Assembly (NCBI RefSeq): GCF_013387485.1
Contig: NZ_JABBXB010000006.1
Span: forward strand, 124,001 to 188,000
DNA from: Stenotrophomonas sp. SAM-B
GTDB taxonomy: Bacteria; Pseudomonadota; Gammaproteobacteria; Xanthomonadales; Xanthomonadaceae
DNA: 64,000 nucleotides
Direction: 5' to 3'
This document shows positions 18,430 to 28,337 of the stretch, in pieces (the stretch's first letter is position 1; each line of letters begins with the position of its first letter). Position numbers and translations under genes: made by a program. A model generated the notes under the pieces. That model did no database searches. It saw only the letters and a list, made by a program, of their open reading frames with translations, and was not told the DNA's origin.

Positions 18430-19480
18430 GGGCGGCGGTGTCCTCGGCGGGGGTGCCCTGCCCGATCGGCAGGAGCACGGTGAATACAGTGTGGCCCGGG
18501 CGCGAGCGGTAGGTCAGGGTGCCGCGGTGCTCGCGCGCCACCTGCTGGGCCAGTGCCAAGCCCAGCCCGGTGCCCTCGGCGCGACCACTGACCAGCGGCA
18601 GGAACAGATGCTCGGCCAGGTCTTCGGGCACGCCACGGCCGTCATCGGCGATTTCCAGCCGCAGCGCCAGCGGGTGCAGCTGATCGGTGATGCGTACGCC
18701 GTGCTCCACCCGCGTGCGCAGGGTGACCGTGCCGGCACCGGCCTGGATCGCATTGCGGACCAGGTTCCACACCGCCTGGGTGAGGCGGTCGGCGTCGCCA
18801 TCGAACTCGGGAATGCTGGGGTCGTAATCGCGCTGCATCCGGACGGCCCAGCCACCCTCGCTCTCGGCCAGGCGCAGCACGCGCTCCAGCGAGGCATGGA
18901 TGTTGAGTGGTGCATGCGGCGCGGCCGGTGCCGGTGACAGCAGCTGCTCGAGCAGGCCGTTGAGACGTTCGATCTCCGAGCCGATCAGCTCGATCAGTTC
19001 ACGCTCATCCGGATCACGCTGCGCGTTGCGGCGTGCCAGCAGCTGGGCTGCGCCCTTCAACCCGGCCAGCGGATTGCGCAGCTCGTGCGCCAGGCCCTTG
19101 AGCGCGGCACTGAGCGCGCTGGGCAGCGCCTGGGTGGGATCCAGCCCCGGGAATTCGTCGACCGGATGCGCCTCCAGCAGCCAGCCACCCTCGTCCCAGC
19201 GGCTCAGCCACCCTTCGGCAAAGCGTGGCGCATCGCCCGGCAGCGCCAGGGCCAGCCGGTGCAGTCGCAGGGTGTCGCGCTCGTCACGGGCCAGGAAGTG
19301 GGCCAACGCGTCGCCCTGTGCCTCCAGCGAGGCCAGCGGCTGGCCCAGCAGGCGCCGCACGCTCACCCCCAGCCAGCGCGCGAAGGCGGGATTGCAGCCC
19401 ACCAGGCGGCCGCTGGCATCGGCCCAGGCGACCGGGGTGCCGAGGGCGTCGAGGGCGGGGGGCGGTAGCGCGGTGGTCAT
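18422..19480 (-). CDS. ntrB: Nitrogen sensor kinase NtrB
   Basis: 352 residues, cytoplasmic. It phosphorylates or dephosphorylates NtrC under the control of PII. An N-terminal PAS-like domain (LGTPVAWADASGRLVGCNPA) is followed by the DHp helix with phospho-acceptor His-132 in LAHELRNPLAG. The ATPase domain has the N box (LTQAVWNLVRNAIQA), G1 (IADDGRGVPED) and G2 (GTGLGLALAQQ). The start at 19480 (MTTALPPPAL) is preferred over the ATG 18 bp upstream. It is the first gene of an ntrB-ntrC pair. Confidence 0.94.
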
Positions 19481-19534
19481 TGCACCAATGTAGTGCAAAA
19501 CGGCAGGCCTGTTGATCCCGGTTTCCTGCCTCGC

Positions 19535-19885
19535 TCACGCATGCTGCAGGATGTTGACCAGCCGGCCCAACGGATCGCGAAGGTAGAACCGACGCACGCC
19601 CCACGGTTCGCTGGCTGGGCCATAGGCGATGGGGAGGTTGGCCGCGTGCACCCGACGAAGCACTTCGTCCAGATCGTCGACCTCGATGGAGAGATCAGGC
19701 ACGACGGTACCGGAGCCGCCTTCGGACGCCACACTCACCTGGACAGTCATATCCGCGGATCCCGCATAGGTGCGGATCCAGCCGTGATCCATGACCAGCT
19801 CCAGGCCGAGGATGTCCCGATAGAAACTGTCCGCGGCGGCCGGATCGGACGCGGCGATGTTGGCGATGATGCGTTTGACTTTCAT
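19535..19885 (-). CDS. VOC-family (glyoxalase/bleomycin-resistance fold) protein
   Basis: 116 residues from the ATG at 19885 (MKVKRIIANIAASD). It is a single vicinal-oxygen-chelate domain: DSFYRDILGLELVMDHG in the first module, and the closing RFYLRDPLGRLVNILQ, the standard phrase in which the metal-binding Glu is here replaced by Asn. That suggests either a non-catalytic binding protein or a shifted ligand. Substrate unknown. An upstream ATG at 19915 would add 10 residues. Confidence 0.82.
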   Translation of the reverse strand: MKVKRIIANIAASDPAAADSFYRDILGLELVMDHGWIRTYAGSADMTVQVSVASEGGSGTVVPDLSIEVDDLDEVLRRVHAANLPIAYGPASEPWGVRRFYLRDPLGRLVNILQHA

Positions 19886-19946
19886 GAGTCCTCCCGGGCG
19901 CTGCAACAACCGCACGTATACCCGCCTCCACCAGATCCGCGCGTCG

Positions 19947-21122
19947 TCAGTTCGCCGTGACCGGCGCCTTCGGCAACGCCACGCCCTTCGGCCACAACAT
20001 CCAGATCGTGCCCTTCTGCTTCATGTGCCCGGCCAGCTCGCCGGCAGCATCGCCAGTGCCCCAGAACAGGTCCGCGCGGACCTCGCCGGTGATGGCACCG
20101 CCGGTATCCTGCGCGGCGACCGGGCGCACCAGCGCAGTGCCGTCCGGGCGCGTGGTGGACAGCCACAGCAGGCTGCCCAGCGGCACCACGTTGCGGTCGA
20201 CGGCGACGCTGTAGCCGGCGGTCAGCGGCACGTTCAACGAGCCGCGCGGGCCGTCGTCACTGTCGGGGCCGCGGGTGAAGAACACATAGCTCGGGTTGCT
20301 GGCCAGCAGCTCGGGCACGCGTGCGGGATGGGCATCGGCCCAGGCGCGGATGGCGGCCATGCTCACGTCGGCCTGCTTCAGCTCGCCCTGCTCCACCAGC
20401 CAGCGGCCGATCGGGCGATAGGGATGACCGTTCTGGTCGGCGTAGGCGACCCGAAGCTGGCGGCCGTCGGCCAGCTGCACGCGTCCCGAGCCCTGGATCT
20501 GCAGGAACTGCAGGTCCATCGGGCTGGTGAGCCAGGCCAGCACCGGTGCTTTGACGCCGTTCGCGGCGATCTGCGCGGCATCGTCATACGGCTTGAGCAC
20601 GCGCCCCTCGACGCGGCCGCGCAGGCGCTTGCCCTTGAGTTCGGGGTAGAGGCTGTCGAGCTGGACGCTGACCATGTCGCCCGGCACGCCGTACACCGGC
20701 ACCGATGCCTTGGCGGTACGGGTGACGCTGCCGGCATAGATCGGCTCGTAGTAGCCGGTGATCAATCCGTCCGACCGGCTGCCACCGGCGCGCAGGGCAT
20801 AGACGTCGAGATTCGCCTGCAGGAACTGGCGGATGGCGGCCGGCGTGGTGGCGACATTGGCCGCTGCGGCGCAGGTGGATGCCCAGTTGGCCTCCGTCTT
20901 CAGGCGCGGGCAGGCACTGCGCCAGGCCGCGAAGCCAGCCTGCAGATCGGCGTCTGCGACGGCAGGCAATGCGTTCCAATTTGCCTTCGCGTAAGTGCTG
21001 GTTTGCACAGCCGCTTGTGATGCGGGGCGCTGCGGCGCGACCGCGCAGGCACTCAACAGCGCCAACCCCACGCCCAACAGCGCGGTGTGCTTGAGAGCGG
21101 GGCGGAGGGGCGTGAACTTCAT
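19947..21122 (-). CDS. mltA: Membrane-bound lytic murein transglycosylase A
   Basis: 391 residues. Cleaves the glycan strands of peptidoglycan with 1,6-anhydro product formation. The signal peptide ends in the lipobox LLSAC (Cys-26), so it is an outer-membrane lipoprotein. MltA domain markers are GLITGYYEPIYAGS, LQIQGSGRVQLADGR and the C-terminal 3D domain, with VDRNVVPLGSLLWLSTT and QDTGGAITGEVRADLFWG holding the catalytic Asp region. The start overlaps the stop of the upstream amidase gene by 4 bp (ATGA), so the two hydrolases form an operon. Confidence 0.93.
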   Translation of the reverse strand: MKFTPLRPALKHTALLGVGLALLSACAVAPQRPASQAAVQTSTYAKANWNALPAVADADLQAGFAAWRSACPRLKTEANWASTCAAAANVATTPAAIRQFLQANLDVYALRAGGSRSDGLITGYYEPIYAGSVTRTAKASVPVYGVPGDMVSVQLDSLYPELKGKRLRGRVEGRVLKPYDDAAQIAANGVKAPVLAWLTSPMDLQFLQIQGSGRVQLADGRQLRVAYADQNGHPYRPIGRWLVEQGELKQADVSMAAIRAWADAHPARVPELLASNPSYVFFTRGPDSDDGPRGSLNVPLTAGYSVAVDRNVVPLGSLLWLSTTRPDGTALVRPVAAQDTGGAITGEVRADLFWGTGDAAGELAGHMKQKGTIWMLWPKGVALPKAPVTAN

Positions 21123-21868
21123 GGGCGGCGTTCCTGTTGCAGCAGCAGCGAGTGCAGGATGCGGGCGTCTTCGGCATCGAGATCTGCGGGGAGATCGTCA
21201 CGGCCGCGGAAGCGGCGATGGAAGGCACCGACCGCGGCAGCCCGGTCGTCCATCGGATAGCCGAACGCCTGCAGCGCCAGCCAGGCATCGAAGCCGGGCG
21301 GGGCCGGGCCATCGGCTGCGCGCGGCCATACGCCGAAGCCGGCTTCGGCCAGGGTCTGCCACGGGAAGAAACGACTGGGATCCTGCTTGCGCGACGGCGC
21401 CAGGTCGGCATGCGCGATGATCTGGCTGGGTGGGATGCGCAGGCGCGTGCACAGGTCCTCCAGCAGGCGGATCAGGGCGGCGATCTGCGCCGGCGCGAAC
21501 GGCGTATCGCCGTCGTTGTCGATCTCGATGCCGATCGAGGCCGAGTTGAGATCGGTGATCGTGCCCCAGCGCCCGGGACCGGCATGCCACGCGCGGCGGT
21601 CATCGCCGACCAGCTGGTAGAGGTGGCCATCGGCCCCGACCAGATAGTGGGAGCTGACCTTGCCGCCGCTGTTGGCGCTGCGCAGCGTGTCCAGGCTCTC
21701 CTGCACGGAGTGCTGATCGGTGTGGTGCAGCACGATCACCACTGGCGCGCGCGCGTTGTGGTTCGGCGACGGCACCCAGGTGGCGAGCGGACTGCGGACC
21801 CCGGTACTGGCGCAGGCAGCGAACAGCAGGCAGGCGAGCAGCGGAAGCAGGAAGCGGATCTGGCGCAT
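21119..21868 (-). CDS. amiD: N-acetylmuramoyl-L-alanine amidase, AmiD-like lipoprotein
   Basis: 249 residues from the ATG at 21868. The signal peptide has lipobox LLFAAC. The amidase_2 domain shows the zinc ligands in VIVLHHTDQHS and AHADLAPSRKQDPSRFFPW, plus SSHYLVGADGHLYQLV and SIGIEIDND. It removes peptides from N-acetylmuramic acid, from the periplasm side and possibly the outer membrane. It differs from cytoplasmic AmpD by the lipoprotein signal and a C-terminal helical domain. It overlaps mltA by 4 bp. Confidence 0.9.
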   Translation of the reverse strand: MRQIRFLLPLLACLLFAACASTGVRSPLATWVPSPNHNARAPVVIVLHHTDQHSVQESLDTLRSANSGGKVSSHYLVGADGHLYQLVGDDRRAWHAGPGRWGTITDLNSASIGIEIDNDGDTPFAPAQIAALIRLLEDLCTRLRIPPSQIIAHADLAPSRKQDPSRFFPWQTLAEAGFGVWPRAADGPAPPGFDAWLALQAFGYPMDDRAAAVGAFHRRFRGRDDLPADLDAEDARILHSLLLQQERRP

Positions 21869-21954
21869 GACCGCATTGTGCGTGATCTGGCGCGCGGTTG
21901 CCGGACGCGGCGTGAATCGGCAGTGTGCGCGGACGTCGTTGAAAGCAGCCCGAT

Positions 21955-21984
21955 AAAAAAGCCGGCGACCCGAAGGCCGCCGGC
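21955..21984 (-). terminator. Terminator after amtB
   Basis: On the minus strand the stem GCCGGCG / CGCCGGC (21961-21967 with 21978-21984) is followed by six T. It lies about 45 bp past the amtB stop and separates glnK-amtB from the amidase-mltA pair. Confidence 0.82.
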
Positions 21985-22030
21985 GAAGGTGAAGCATCTC
22001 TCTCTCGTTTCTAATGCGGTATCGCGCGGC

Positions 22031-23464
22031 TCAGGCCTCGTAGGCCGACTCGCCGTGCGAGGTGACATCCAGGCCGGTGCGCTCTGCTTCTTCGGTGACG
22101 CGCAGGCCGAACACCATGCGCACCACCAGCAGGATCAGCACGGTGGCCACGGCGCACCAGACGATGGTGAAGCCGACGCTGACCAGCTGCACCCAGACCT
22201 GGTGGCCGATGTCCAGGTCGGCCTTGGTGCCGCCCAGCGATTGCGCGCTGAACACACCGGTGAGCAGCGCACCGACGATGCCGCCGATGCCGTGCACACC
22301 GAAGACGTCGGCGGTGTCATCGACCTTGAGCAGGCGCTTGAGGCCGGTGACGCCCCAGACGCAGACCACGCCGGCGACCAGGCCGATCACGATCGCGCCC
22401 AGCGGGCCCACGGTGCCGCAGGCCGGGGTGATGCCGACCAGGCCGGCCACGGCGCCGGAAGCAGCGCCCAGCGCGGACGGCTTGCCCTTGCTGACCGCTT
22501 CGACCAGGGTCCAGCCCAGCACCGCGGCGGCCGTGGCGAGGATGGTGTTGATGAAGGCCAGCGAGGCGACGGTGTCGGCGGCGGCGGCCGAGCCGGCGTT
22601 GAAGCCGAACCAGCCCACCCACAGCAGCATCGCGCCGATATAGGTGAACGGCACGTTGTGCGGCTTCAGTGCGGTCTGGCCGTAGCCGATGCGCTTGCCG
22701 ACGAAGTACGCGCCCACCAGGCCGGCCACGCCGGCATTGATGTGGACCACGGTGCCACCGGCGAAATCGATCGCGCCGAGCTCGGCCAGGTAACCGCCGC
22801 CCCACACGATGTGCGCCATCGGGATGTAGCTCAGGGTGAACCACAGGGCCGAGAACAGCAGCACCGCCTTGAACTTGATGCGCTCGGCAAAGGCACCGAC
22901 GATCAGTGCGGTGGTGATGCCGGCGAAGGTGGACTGGAAGGCGACGAACAGATAGTCCGGCAGGCCGGCGATCGGCGTGTTGCCGACGGTATCCGGCCCG
23001 AAGCCCTTGAGGAAGGCGAACTGGGTGAACGAGCCGAAGAACGCGTTGCCTTCACTGAACACCGCGCTGTAGCCGTAGGCCACCCACAGCATCAGCACCA
23101 GCGAGAACACCACCAGAATCTGGCTGAGGATGGAGAGCACGTTCTTGGAGCGCACCAGACCGCCATAGAACAGCGCCAGGCCCGGCACCACCATCAACAG
23201 CACCAGCAGGGTGGAGGTGAGCATCCAGGCCACGTCGCCGTGGTCGAAGGTGGGTGCAGCGGCGGCTTCGGCGACCGGGGCAGCCGTGGCCTCCGGCGTG
23301 GCCGGCAGCGGCTCGACCGCGACCGTTTCCGACGGCACGGGGGTGACCTGGGCCTGGGCATGCGCACTGCTGGAGAAGGCACCAACGGCCAGCGCGCTGA
23401 GCAGCATCATCAGGCACACGGCATGGAACCGGGCTTGCCACCCGGTGAACAAAGAGGTCTTCAT
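22031..23464 (-). CDS. amtB: Ammonium transporter AmtB
   Basis: 477 residues. An N-terminal signal-like helix plus a Pro/Ala/Val-rich linker precedes about 11 membrane helices. Family signatures are WMLTSTLLVLLMVVPGLALFY near the N terminus (the canonical AmtB entry helix, over 20 residues in full), GAIDFAGGTVVHINAGVAGL with the conserved Asp and pore His, and VFGVHGIGGIVGALLTGVF with the second pore His. It conducts ammonium/ammonia inward. It follows glnK by 18 bp; the PII protein plugs the transporter when ammonium is plentiful. The C-terminal tail is the usual cytoplasmic GlnK-binding helix region. Confidence 0.95.
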   Translation of the reverse strand: MKTSLFTGWQARFHAVCLMMLLSALAVGAFSSSAHAQAQVTPVPSETVAVEPLPATPEATAAPVAEAAAAPTFDHGDVAWMLTSTLLVLLMVVPGLALFYGGLVRSKNVLSILSQILVVFSLVLMLWVAYGYSAVFSEGNAFFGSFTQFAFLKGFGPDTVGNTPIAGLPDYLFVAFQSTFAGITTALIVGAFAERIKFKAVLLFSALWFTLSYIPMAHIVWGGGYLAELGAIDFAGGTVVHINAGVAGLVGAYFVGKRIGYGQTALKPHNVPFTYIGAMLLWVGWFGFNAGSAAAADTVASLAFINTILATAAAVLGWTLVEAVSKGKPSALGAASGAVAGLVGITPACGTVGPLGAIVIGLVAGVVCVWGVTGLKRLLKVDDTADVFGVHGIGGIVGALLTGVFSAQSLGGTKADLDIGHQVWVQLVSVGFTIVWCAVATVLILLVVRMVFGLRVTEEAERTGLDVTSHGESAYEA

Positions 23465-23482
23465 TGTGGGCTCCGAGTGGGG

Positions 23483-24186
<704 letters not shown>

Positions 24187-25596
24187 TCAGTTCGCGTAGT
24201 ACATCTGGTACTCGAGCGGGTGGGTCGCCGCGCGGAACTTGGTGACTTCCTGCATCTTCAGCGCGATGTAGCCGTCGATGAAGTCGTCGCTCATCACGCC
24301 ACCGGCCTTGAGGAACTCGCGGTCCTTGTCGAGCGCTTCCAGGGCCTGGTCCAGCGAGGAGCAGACCTGCGGGATCAGCTTCTCTTCTTCCGGCGGCAGG
24401 TCGTACAGATCCTTGTCGCTCGGCGCGCCCGGGTCGATCTGGTTCTTGATGCCGTCCAGGCCGGCCATCATCAGCACGGTGAAGGTCAGGTAGCCGGACT
24501 GGATCGGATCGGGGAAGCGCATTTCGATGCGGCGCGCCTTCGGGTTGGACACCCACGGAATGCGGCACGAGGCGGAGCGGTTGCGGGCCGAGTAGGCCAG
24601 CATCACCGGGGCTTCGAAGCCCGGGACCAGGCGCTTGTAGCTGTTGGTGCCGGAGTTGGCGAAGGCGTTGATGGCCTTGGCGTGCTTGAAGATGCCGCCG
24701 ATGTACCACAGCGCCAGCTGGCTCAGGCCGCCGTAGCCGTCACCGGAGAACAGGTTGGTGCCACCCTTGGAGAGCGACTGGTGCACGTGCATGCCGCTGC
24801 CGTTGTCGCCGACCAGCGGCTTAGGCATGAAGGTGGCGGTCTTGCCGTTGCGGTGGGCGACGTTCTTGATCACGTGCTTCATGCGCAGCAGTTCATCGGC
24901 CTTCTGCACCAGGGTGCTGAACTTGGTGCCGATCTCGCACTGGCCGGCGGTGGCCACTTCGTGGTGCTGCACTTCCACTTCGATGCCGACCTGTTCCAGC
25001 GTCTTGCACATTTCCGCGCGCAGGTCGTGCAGCGAGTCGGTCGGCGGGACCGGGAAGTAGCCGCCCTTCACCGCGGGACGGTAGCCGCTGTTGGCGCCGT
25101 CGTACTTGTCACCGGTGCTCCAGGCCGCTTCTTCGGAATCGATCTTGAAGAAGGTGTGGCCCATGTCGTTGGCGAAGCGGACCGAATCGAAGATGAAGAA
25201 CTCCGGCTCCGGGCCGAAGAAGGCCTGCTCGGCGATGCCGGAGGACTTCAGGTAGGCCTCGGCGCGCTTGGCGATGCCGCGCGGGCAGCGGCCATACGGC
25301 TGCATGGTGGCCGGATCGAGGATGTCGCAGCTGATGACCAGGGTCGGATCGGCGTAGAACGGGTCGATGTAGGCACTGGACGGGTCCGGCAGCAGGACCA
25401 TGTCCGATTCGTTGATGCCCTTCCAGCCGGCGATCGAGCTGCCATCGAACATCTTGCCTTCTTCGAACAGCGACGGCTCCACGATGCTGACCGGGAAGGT
25501 GACGTGCTGCTCGATACCACGCATATCGACGAAACGCAGGTCGACGAACTCGATCTGGTTGTCCTTGATCAGCTTCTCAACATTTTCCACGGACAT
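24187..25596 (-). CDS. glnA: Glutamine synthetase, type I
   Basis: 469 residues. Makes glutamine from glutamate, ammonium and ATP; dodecameric and cytoplasmic. Signatures are [16 protein letters not shown] (the conserved FDGSS block), [11 protein letters not shown] with metal-binding glutamates, [10 protein letters not shown], and the adenylylation loop [12 protein letters not shown], which has the Tyr modified by GlnE. Length matches GSI-beta enzymes. It is monocistronic: a terminator follows, and upstream lie a sigma-54 promoter and two NtrC-like dyads. Confidence 0.97.
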   Translation of the reverse strand: MSVENVEKLIKDNQIEFVDLRFVDMRGIEQHVTFPVSIVEPSLFEEGKMFDGSSIAGWKGINESDMVLLPDPSSAYIDPFYADPTLVISCDILDPATMQPYGRCPRGIAKRAEAYLKSSGIAEQAFFGPEPEFFIFDSVRFANDMGHTFFKIDSEEAAWSTGDKYDGANSGYRPAVKGGYFPVPPTDSLHDLRAEMCKTLEQVGIEVEVQHHEVATAGQCEIGTKFSTLVQKADELLRMKHVIKNVAHRNGKTATFMPKPLVGDNGSGMHVHQSLSKGGTNLFSGDGYGGLSQLALWYIGGIFKHAKAINAFANSGTNSYKRLVPGFEAPVMLAYSARNRSASCRIPWVSNPKARRIEMRFPDPIQSGYLTFTVLMMAGLDGIKNQIDPGAPSDKDLYDLPPEEEKLIPQVCSSLDQALEALDKDREFLKAGGVMSDDFIDGYIALKMQEVTKFRAATHPLEYQMYYAN

Positions 25597-25634
25597 CGGT
25601 GAAACCTCAGATGGGTGATTGCCTGAGTGGATAG

Positions 25635-25652
25635 AGCAATCCCCGTGCCAAC
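25635..25652 (-). promoter_or_regulatory. Sigma-54 promoter of glnA
   Basis: On the minus strand this reads TTGGCACGGGGATTGCT, which fits the -24/-12 consensus (YTGGCACG, 4 nt, TTGCW) at every fixed position. The -24 GG and -12 GC are correctly spaced. Transcription should begin near 25623, about 27 bp upstream of the glnA start. Confidence 0.92.
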
Positions 25653-25715
25653 TTTTCAGACTTCACAAACCCTTGATTTCACTGGGCTCATCGACGACCC
25701 GGTGGGCGCCCGCCC

Positions 25716-25731
25716 GCACCAAAGTAGTGCA
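25716..25731. promoter_or_regulatory. NtrC-type binding site, proximal
   Basis: The dyad GCACCAAAGTAGTGC resembles the NtrC consensus GCACC-N5-GGTGC, with one mismatch in the right half. It lies about 75 bp upstream of the sigma-54 promoter. It is separated by 29 bp (site start to site start) from the second dyad, close to three helical turns. Confidence 0.72.
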
Positions 25732-25744
25732 CGCCCTGCACCAT

Positions 25745-25759
25745 GCACACATTTGGTGC
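25745..25759. promoter_or_regulatory. NtrC-type binding site, distal
   Basis: The dyad GCACACATTTGGTGC matches the NtrC consensus in the right half fully and in the left half with one mismatch. It is paired with the site at 25716-25731, an arrangement typical of glnA enhancers. Confidence 0.72.
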
Positions 25760-25819
25760 GGGACGCGGATGTTTTATGCTGCCTCCCGATTTCACCCATT
25801 CCGAGCCCCAGCACTCCCG

Positions 25820-26614
25820 ATGTCCGACCTGCTCTCCGCCCTCCTTCTGGGCATTCTTGAAGGCCTCACCGAATTCCTGCCGATCTCCAGCACCGGCCAC
25901 CTGCTGATCGCCCAGCACTGGTTGGGCGCACGCTCGGACTTCTTCAACATCATCATCCAGGCCGGCGCGATCCTGGCGATCACGCTGGTGTTCCGGCAGC
26001 GGCTGTGGGCCCTGGCGACCGGCCTGCACGAGCGCGCCAACCGCGATTACGTGCTCAAGCTCGGCACCGCGTTCCTGGTGACGGCCGTGGTCGGCCTGCC
26101 GGTCCGCCTGGCCGGCTGGGAACTGCCCGAGACGGTCACCCCGGTGGCCTGGGCACTGATCATCGGCGGCCTCTGGATGATCCTGGTGGAGGCCTACACC
26201 GCGCGCCTGCCCGAACGCGATGAAGTGACCTGGAAGGTCGCGGTCCTGGTGGGTGTGGCACAGGTGGTGGCGGGCGTGTTTCCCGGCACCTCGCGTTCGG
26301 CGGCGGCGATCTTCATCGCGATGCTGTTCGGCCTGAGCCGACGCGCGAAGGCCACCGAGTTCGTGTTCCTGGTGGGTATCCCGACCATGTTCGCCGCCAG
26401 CGGCTATGCCTTCCTGGAACTGGCCAAGGACGGCAAGCTCGCCAGCGAGAACTGGACCGATGTCGGCGTGGCCTTCCTTGCCGCGGTCGTCACCGGCTTC
26501 GTCGTAGTGAAGTGGTTGCTGGGCTACATCAAGTCGCACCGGTTCACTGCGTTCGCGATTTACCGCATCGCACTGGGCGCGGCATTGCTGCTCTGGTTGC
26601 CGGCTGGCAACTGA
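25820..26614 (+). CDS. uppP: Undecaprenyl-diphosphatase
   Basis: 264 residues. Integral membrane enzyme that dephosphorylates undecaprenyl diphosphate to recycle the lipid carrier for peptidoglycan and other glycans. Both BacA/UppP signatures are present: EGLTEFLPISSTGHLLIA at the N terminus, with catalytic Glu and Ser, and PGTSRSAAAIF in the second inverted repeat, with the catalytic Arg. Several further membrane helices fit the fold. The start at 25820 (MSDLLSALLLG) is chosen because the open frame upstream runs through the glnA promoter region and encodes nothing familiar. Confidence 0.95.
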   Translation: MSDLLSALLLGILEGLTEFLPISSTGHLLIAQHWLGARSDFFNIIIQAGAILAITLVFRQRLWALATGLHERANRDYVLKLGTAFLVTAVVGLPVRLAGWELPETVTPVAWALIIGGLWMILVEAYTARLPERDEVTWKVAVLVGVAQVVAGVFPGTSRSAAAIFIAMLFGLSRRAKATEFVFLVGIPTMFAASGYAFLELAKDGKLASENWTDVGVAFLAAVVTGFVVVKWLLGYIKSHRFTAFAIYRIALGAALLLWLPAGN

Positions 26615-26685
26615 ACAGCCCGGCGCCGGCGTAACCCCGTTGTGGTGGCACCGGCGTTTTTCCCCAGGTTCCCAAGGAGATGTAC

Positions 26686-27510
26686 ATGAAACGCACCCTG
26701 ATGCTGATCCTGCCGCTGGCCCTGATGGCCGCCTGCAGCAACCCCTCGACCGCGCCGGCCGGCCGCGATGACCTCGCCCCGGCGCCGACCGCCGCCGCCG
26801 ACCAGGCCGCCGTGGCCCGTCTGGACGTGCAGCGCCTGCAGGGCAGCCATTGGCGCCTGGATTCGGCCACCGATGCCAGCGGCAAGCGCATCGATGCCCT
26901 GTTCGCGCGCGCCGACAAGCCGGTCACGCTGGATTTCCAAGGTGACCGCATCGCGATCAGCAACACCTGCAACCGCATGGGCGGCGGCTACACGCTGGCC
27001 GATGGTTCGCTGACGATCTCGCCGATGGCGTCGACCATGATGGCCTGCACCGACAAGAACCTGATGGCGCTGGACCAGGCCGTCGGCAGCCGTCTGGAAG
27101 GCGCGCTGAAGACCGAACTGGGCGATGCCGGCCAGCTGACCCTGCGTACCGCCAAGGGCGATGTGCTGGTGTTCACCCCTGAGCCGACCGCGGAAACCCG
27201 CTACGGCGGCGAAGGCGAGACCGTGTTCCTGGAAGTGGCCGCGCAGACGAAACCGTGCCCGCACCCGATGATCCGCGACAAGCAGTGCCTGCAGACCCGC
27301 GAAATCCGCTACGACGCCAACGGCATCAAGGAGGGCGAGCCGGGCGAGTGGGAGAACTTCTACGATGTCATCGAGGGGTATACCCACGAAGACGGCGTGC
27401 GCAACGTGGTGCGCGTGAAGCGCTACAAGATCGCCAACCCGCCGGCCGATGCCTCGTCCAACGCGTATGTGCTGGACATGGTGGTCGAGTCCGCGAACGA
27501 GAAGAAATAA
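26686..27510 (+). CDS. META-domain / DUF4377 lipoprotein
   Basis: 274 residues from the ATG at 26686, which has AAGGAG 6 bp upstream (an ATG at 26680 overlaps that site). Lipobox LALMAAC. Residues about 45-165 form a META (HslJ-like) domain with LQGSHWRLDSATDASGKR, NTCNRMGGGYTLADG and the MMACTDKNLMALD phrase. A second domain follows, with KPCPHPMIRDKQCLQTREI and YTHEDGVRNVVRVKRYKI, typical of DUF4377. HslJ relatives are linked to stress or antibiotic tolerance in the envelope, but the molecular role is unknown. Confidence 0.87.
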   Translation: MKRTLMLILPLALMAACSNPSTAPAGRDDLAPAPTAAADQAAVARLDVQRLQGSHWRLDSATDASGKRIDALFARADKPVTLDFQGDRIAISNTCNRMGGGYTLADGSLTISPMASTMMACTDKNLMALDQAVGSRLEGALKTELGDAGQLTLRTAKGDVLVFTPEPTAETRYGGEGETVFLEVAAQTKPCPHPMIRDKQCLQTREIRYDANGIKEGEPGEWENFYDVIEGYTHEDGVRNVVRVKRYKIANPPADASSNAYVLDMVVESANEKK

Positions 27511-27516
27511 GAAAGC

Positions 27517-27543
27517 AGAAGGGCGGCCACCGGCCGCCCTTCT
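27517..27543 (+). terminator. Terminator after META-domain gene
   Basis: Perfect stem AGAAGGGCGGCC / GGCCGCCCTTCT with a 3-nt loop, starting 6 bp past the stop codon. The T-tract is weak (TTCT), but the stem is strong. Confidence 0.75.
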
Positions 27544-27550
27544 CCATTCT

Positions 27551-27704
27551 GTAGTGCCGGCCGCTGGCCGGCTCCCGATAGCGCAGTACCGGCCAACGGT
27601 CGGTACCTACCGGATGTAGTGCCGGCCGCTGGCCGGCTCCCGATAGCGCAGTACCGACCAACGGTCGTTACCTACCGGATGTAACGCCGACCAATTCCCG
27701 GCAC
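27551..27704. repeat. SMAG REP cluster: two tandem inverted pairs plus a remnant
   Basis: Two 65-bp units (27551-27615 and 27616-27680) differ at only a few positions. Each unit holds a forward GTAG-headed hairpin with core gtgccggccgctggccggc and an inverted one with core gtaccggccaacggtcggt (or its variant) ending CTAC. A fifth, degenerate hairpin (gtaacgccga...) lies at 27681-27704. GTAG-headed hairpins in head-to-head pairs are the described form of SMAG elements in S. maltophilia, which are mobilised by RAYT transposases. No RAYT gene is in this window. Confidence 0.88.
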
Positions 27705-27715
27705 CCACCGGGGAA

Positions 27716-28327
27716 TCACGCCAACGCCGGGTTCAACGTATAGGTGCCATGCAGCGATGCTTCGGCCAGCACGTGCCCGTGCATGGCGCGCAGCACGTCC
27801 GCCCCGGTGAACGGGGTCGGCAGCGCCAGCTGCGCCACGTCCAGCGCGAACACGCGGAAGAAATAACGGTGCACGCGCTCGTCGTTGAACGGCGGATACG
27901 GGCCGTCATAGCCCAGGTACTGGCCGGCCATGTCCGGGTTTCCGGCAAACCAGCCGGTGAAATCATTCAATCCCTGGCGGCTGCCCGCCGGGCCCGCCGG
28001 CTGGGTCTTGCCGCGCACCGTGAAACCGTCGCTGCAGCTGCCGGCGGCCAGCGCGCGCACGTCGGCCGGGATATCGGCCATCGCCCAATGGGTGAAGTGC
28101 GCACGCGGCTGGTCGCGCGGCACCGTGCAATCCTGGCGGCCGACCGTATCCGGCACGGTCGGCACGTCCGGATCGATGCACAGCAGCGCGAACGACCGGG
28201 TGCCGGCCGGCACGTCGTGCCAGGCCAGCTGCGGATTGCGGTTGGGTGCGAAGCCCTCGGCATTGCCCGCCGCGAACGTGGCGGGAATCGGCTGGCCGTT
28301 GGTGATGCTGTCGCTGCTCAGGTGCAT
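27716..28327 (-). CDS. PEBP / YbhB-YbcL (Raf-kinase-inhibitor-like) protein
   Basis: 203 residues, no signal peptide. The phosphatidylethanolamine-binding-protein fold is recognisable from NRNPQLAWHDVPAGTRSFAL, CIDPDVPT, FTHWAMADIPAD, the DFTGWFAGNPDMAGQYLGYDGP-like stretch (quoted only in part: LGYDGPYPPF) and RYFFRVFALD. Bacterial members bind small anionic ligands; function here is unknown. The larger size reflects extra loop sequence with Cys and charged residues (QDCTVPRDQPR). It is the last gene of a long leftward series; the TPR-sulfotransferase gene lies 10 bp upstream. Confidence 0.9.
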   Translation of the reverse strand: MHLSSDSITNGQPIPATFAAGNAEGFAPNRNPQLAWHDVPAGTRSFALLCIDPDVPTVPDTVGRQDCTVPRDQPRAHFTHWAMADIPADVRALAAGSCSDGFTVRGKTQPAGPAGSRQGLNDFTGWFAGNPDMAGQYLGYDGPYPPFNDERVHRYFFRVFALDVAQLALPTPFTGADVLRAMHGHVLAEASLHGTYTLNPALA

Positions 28328-28337
28328 GTGTCTCTCC

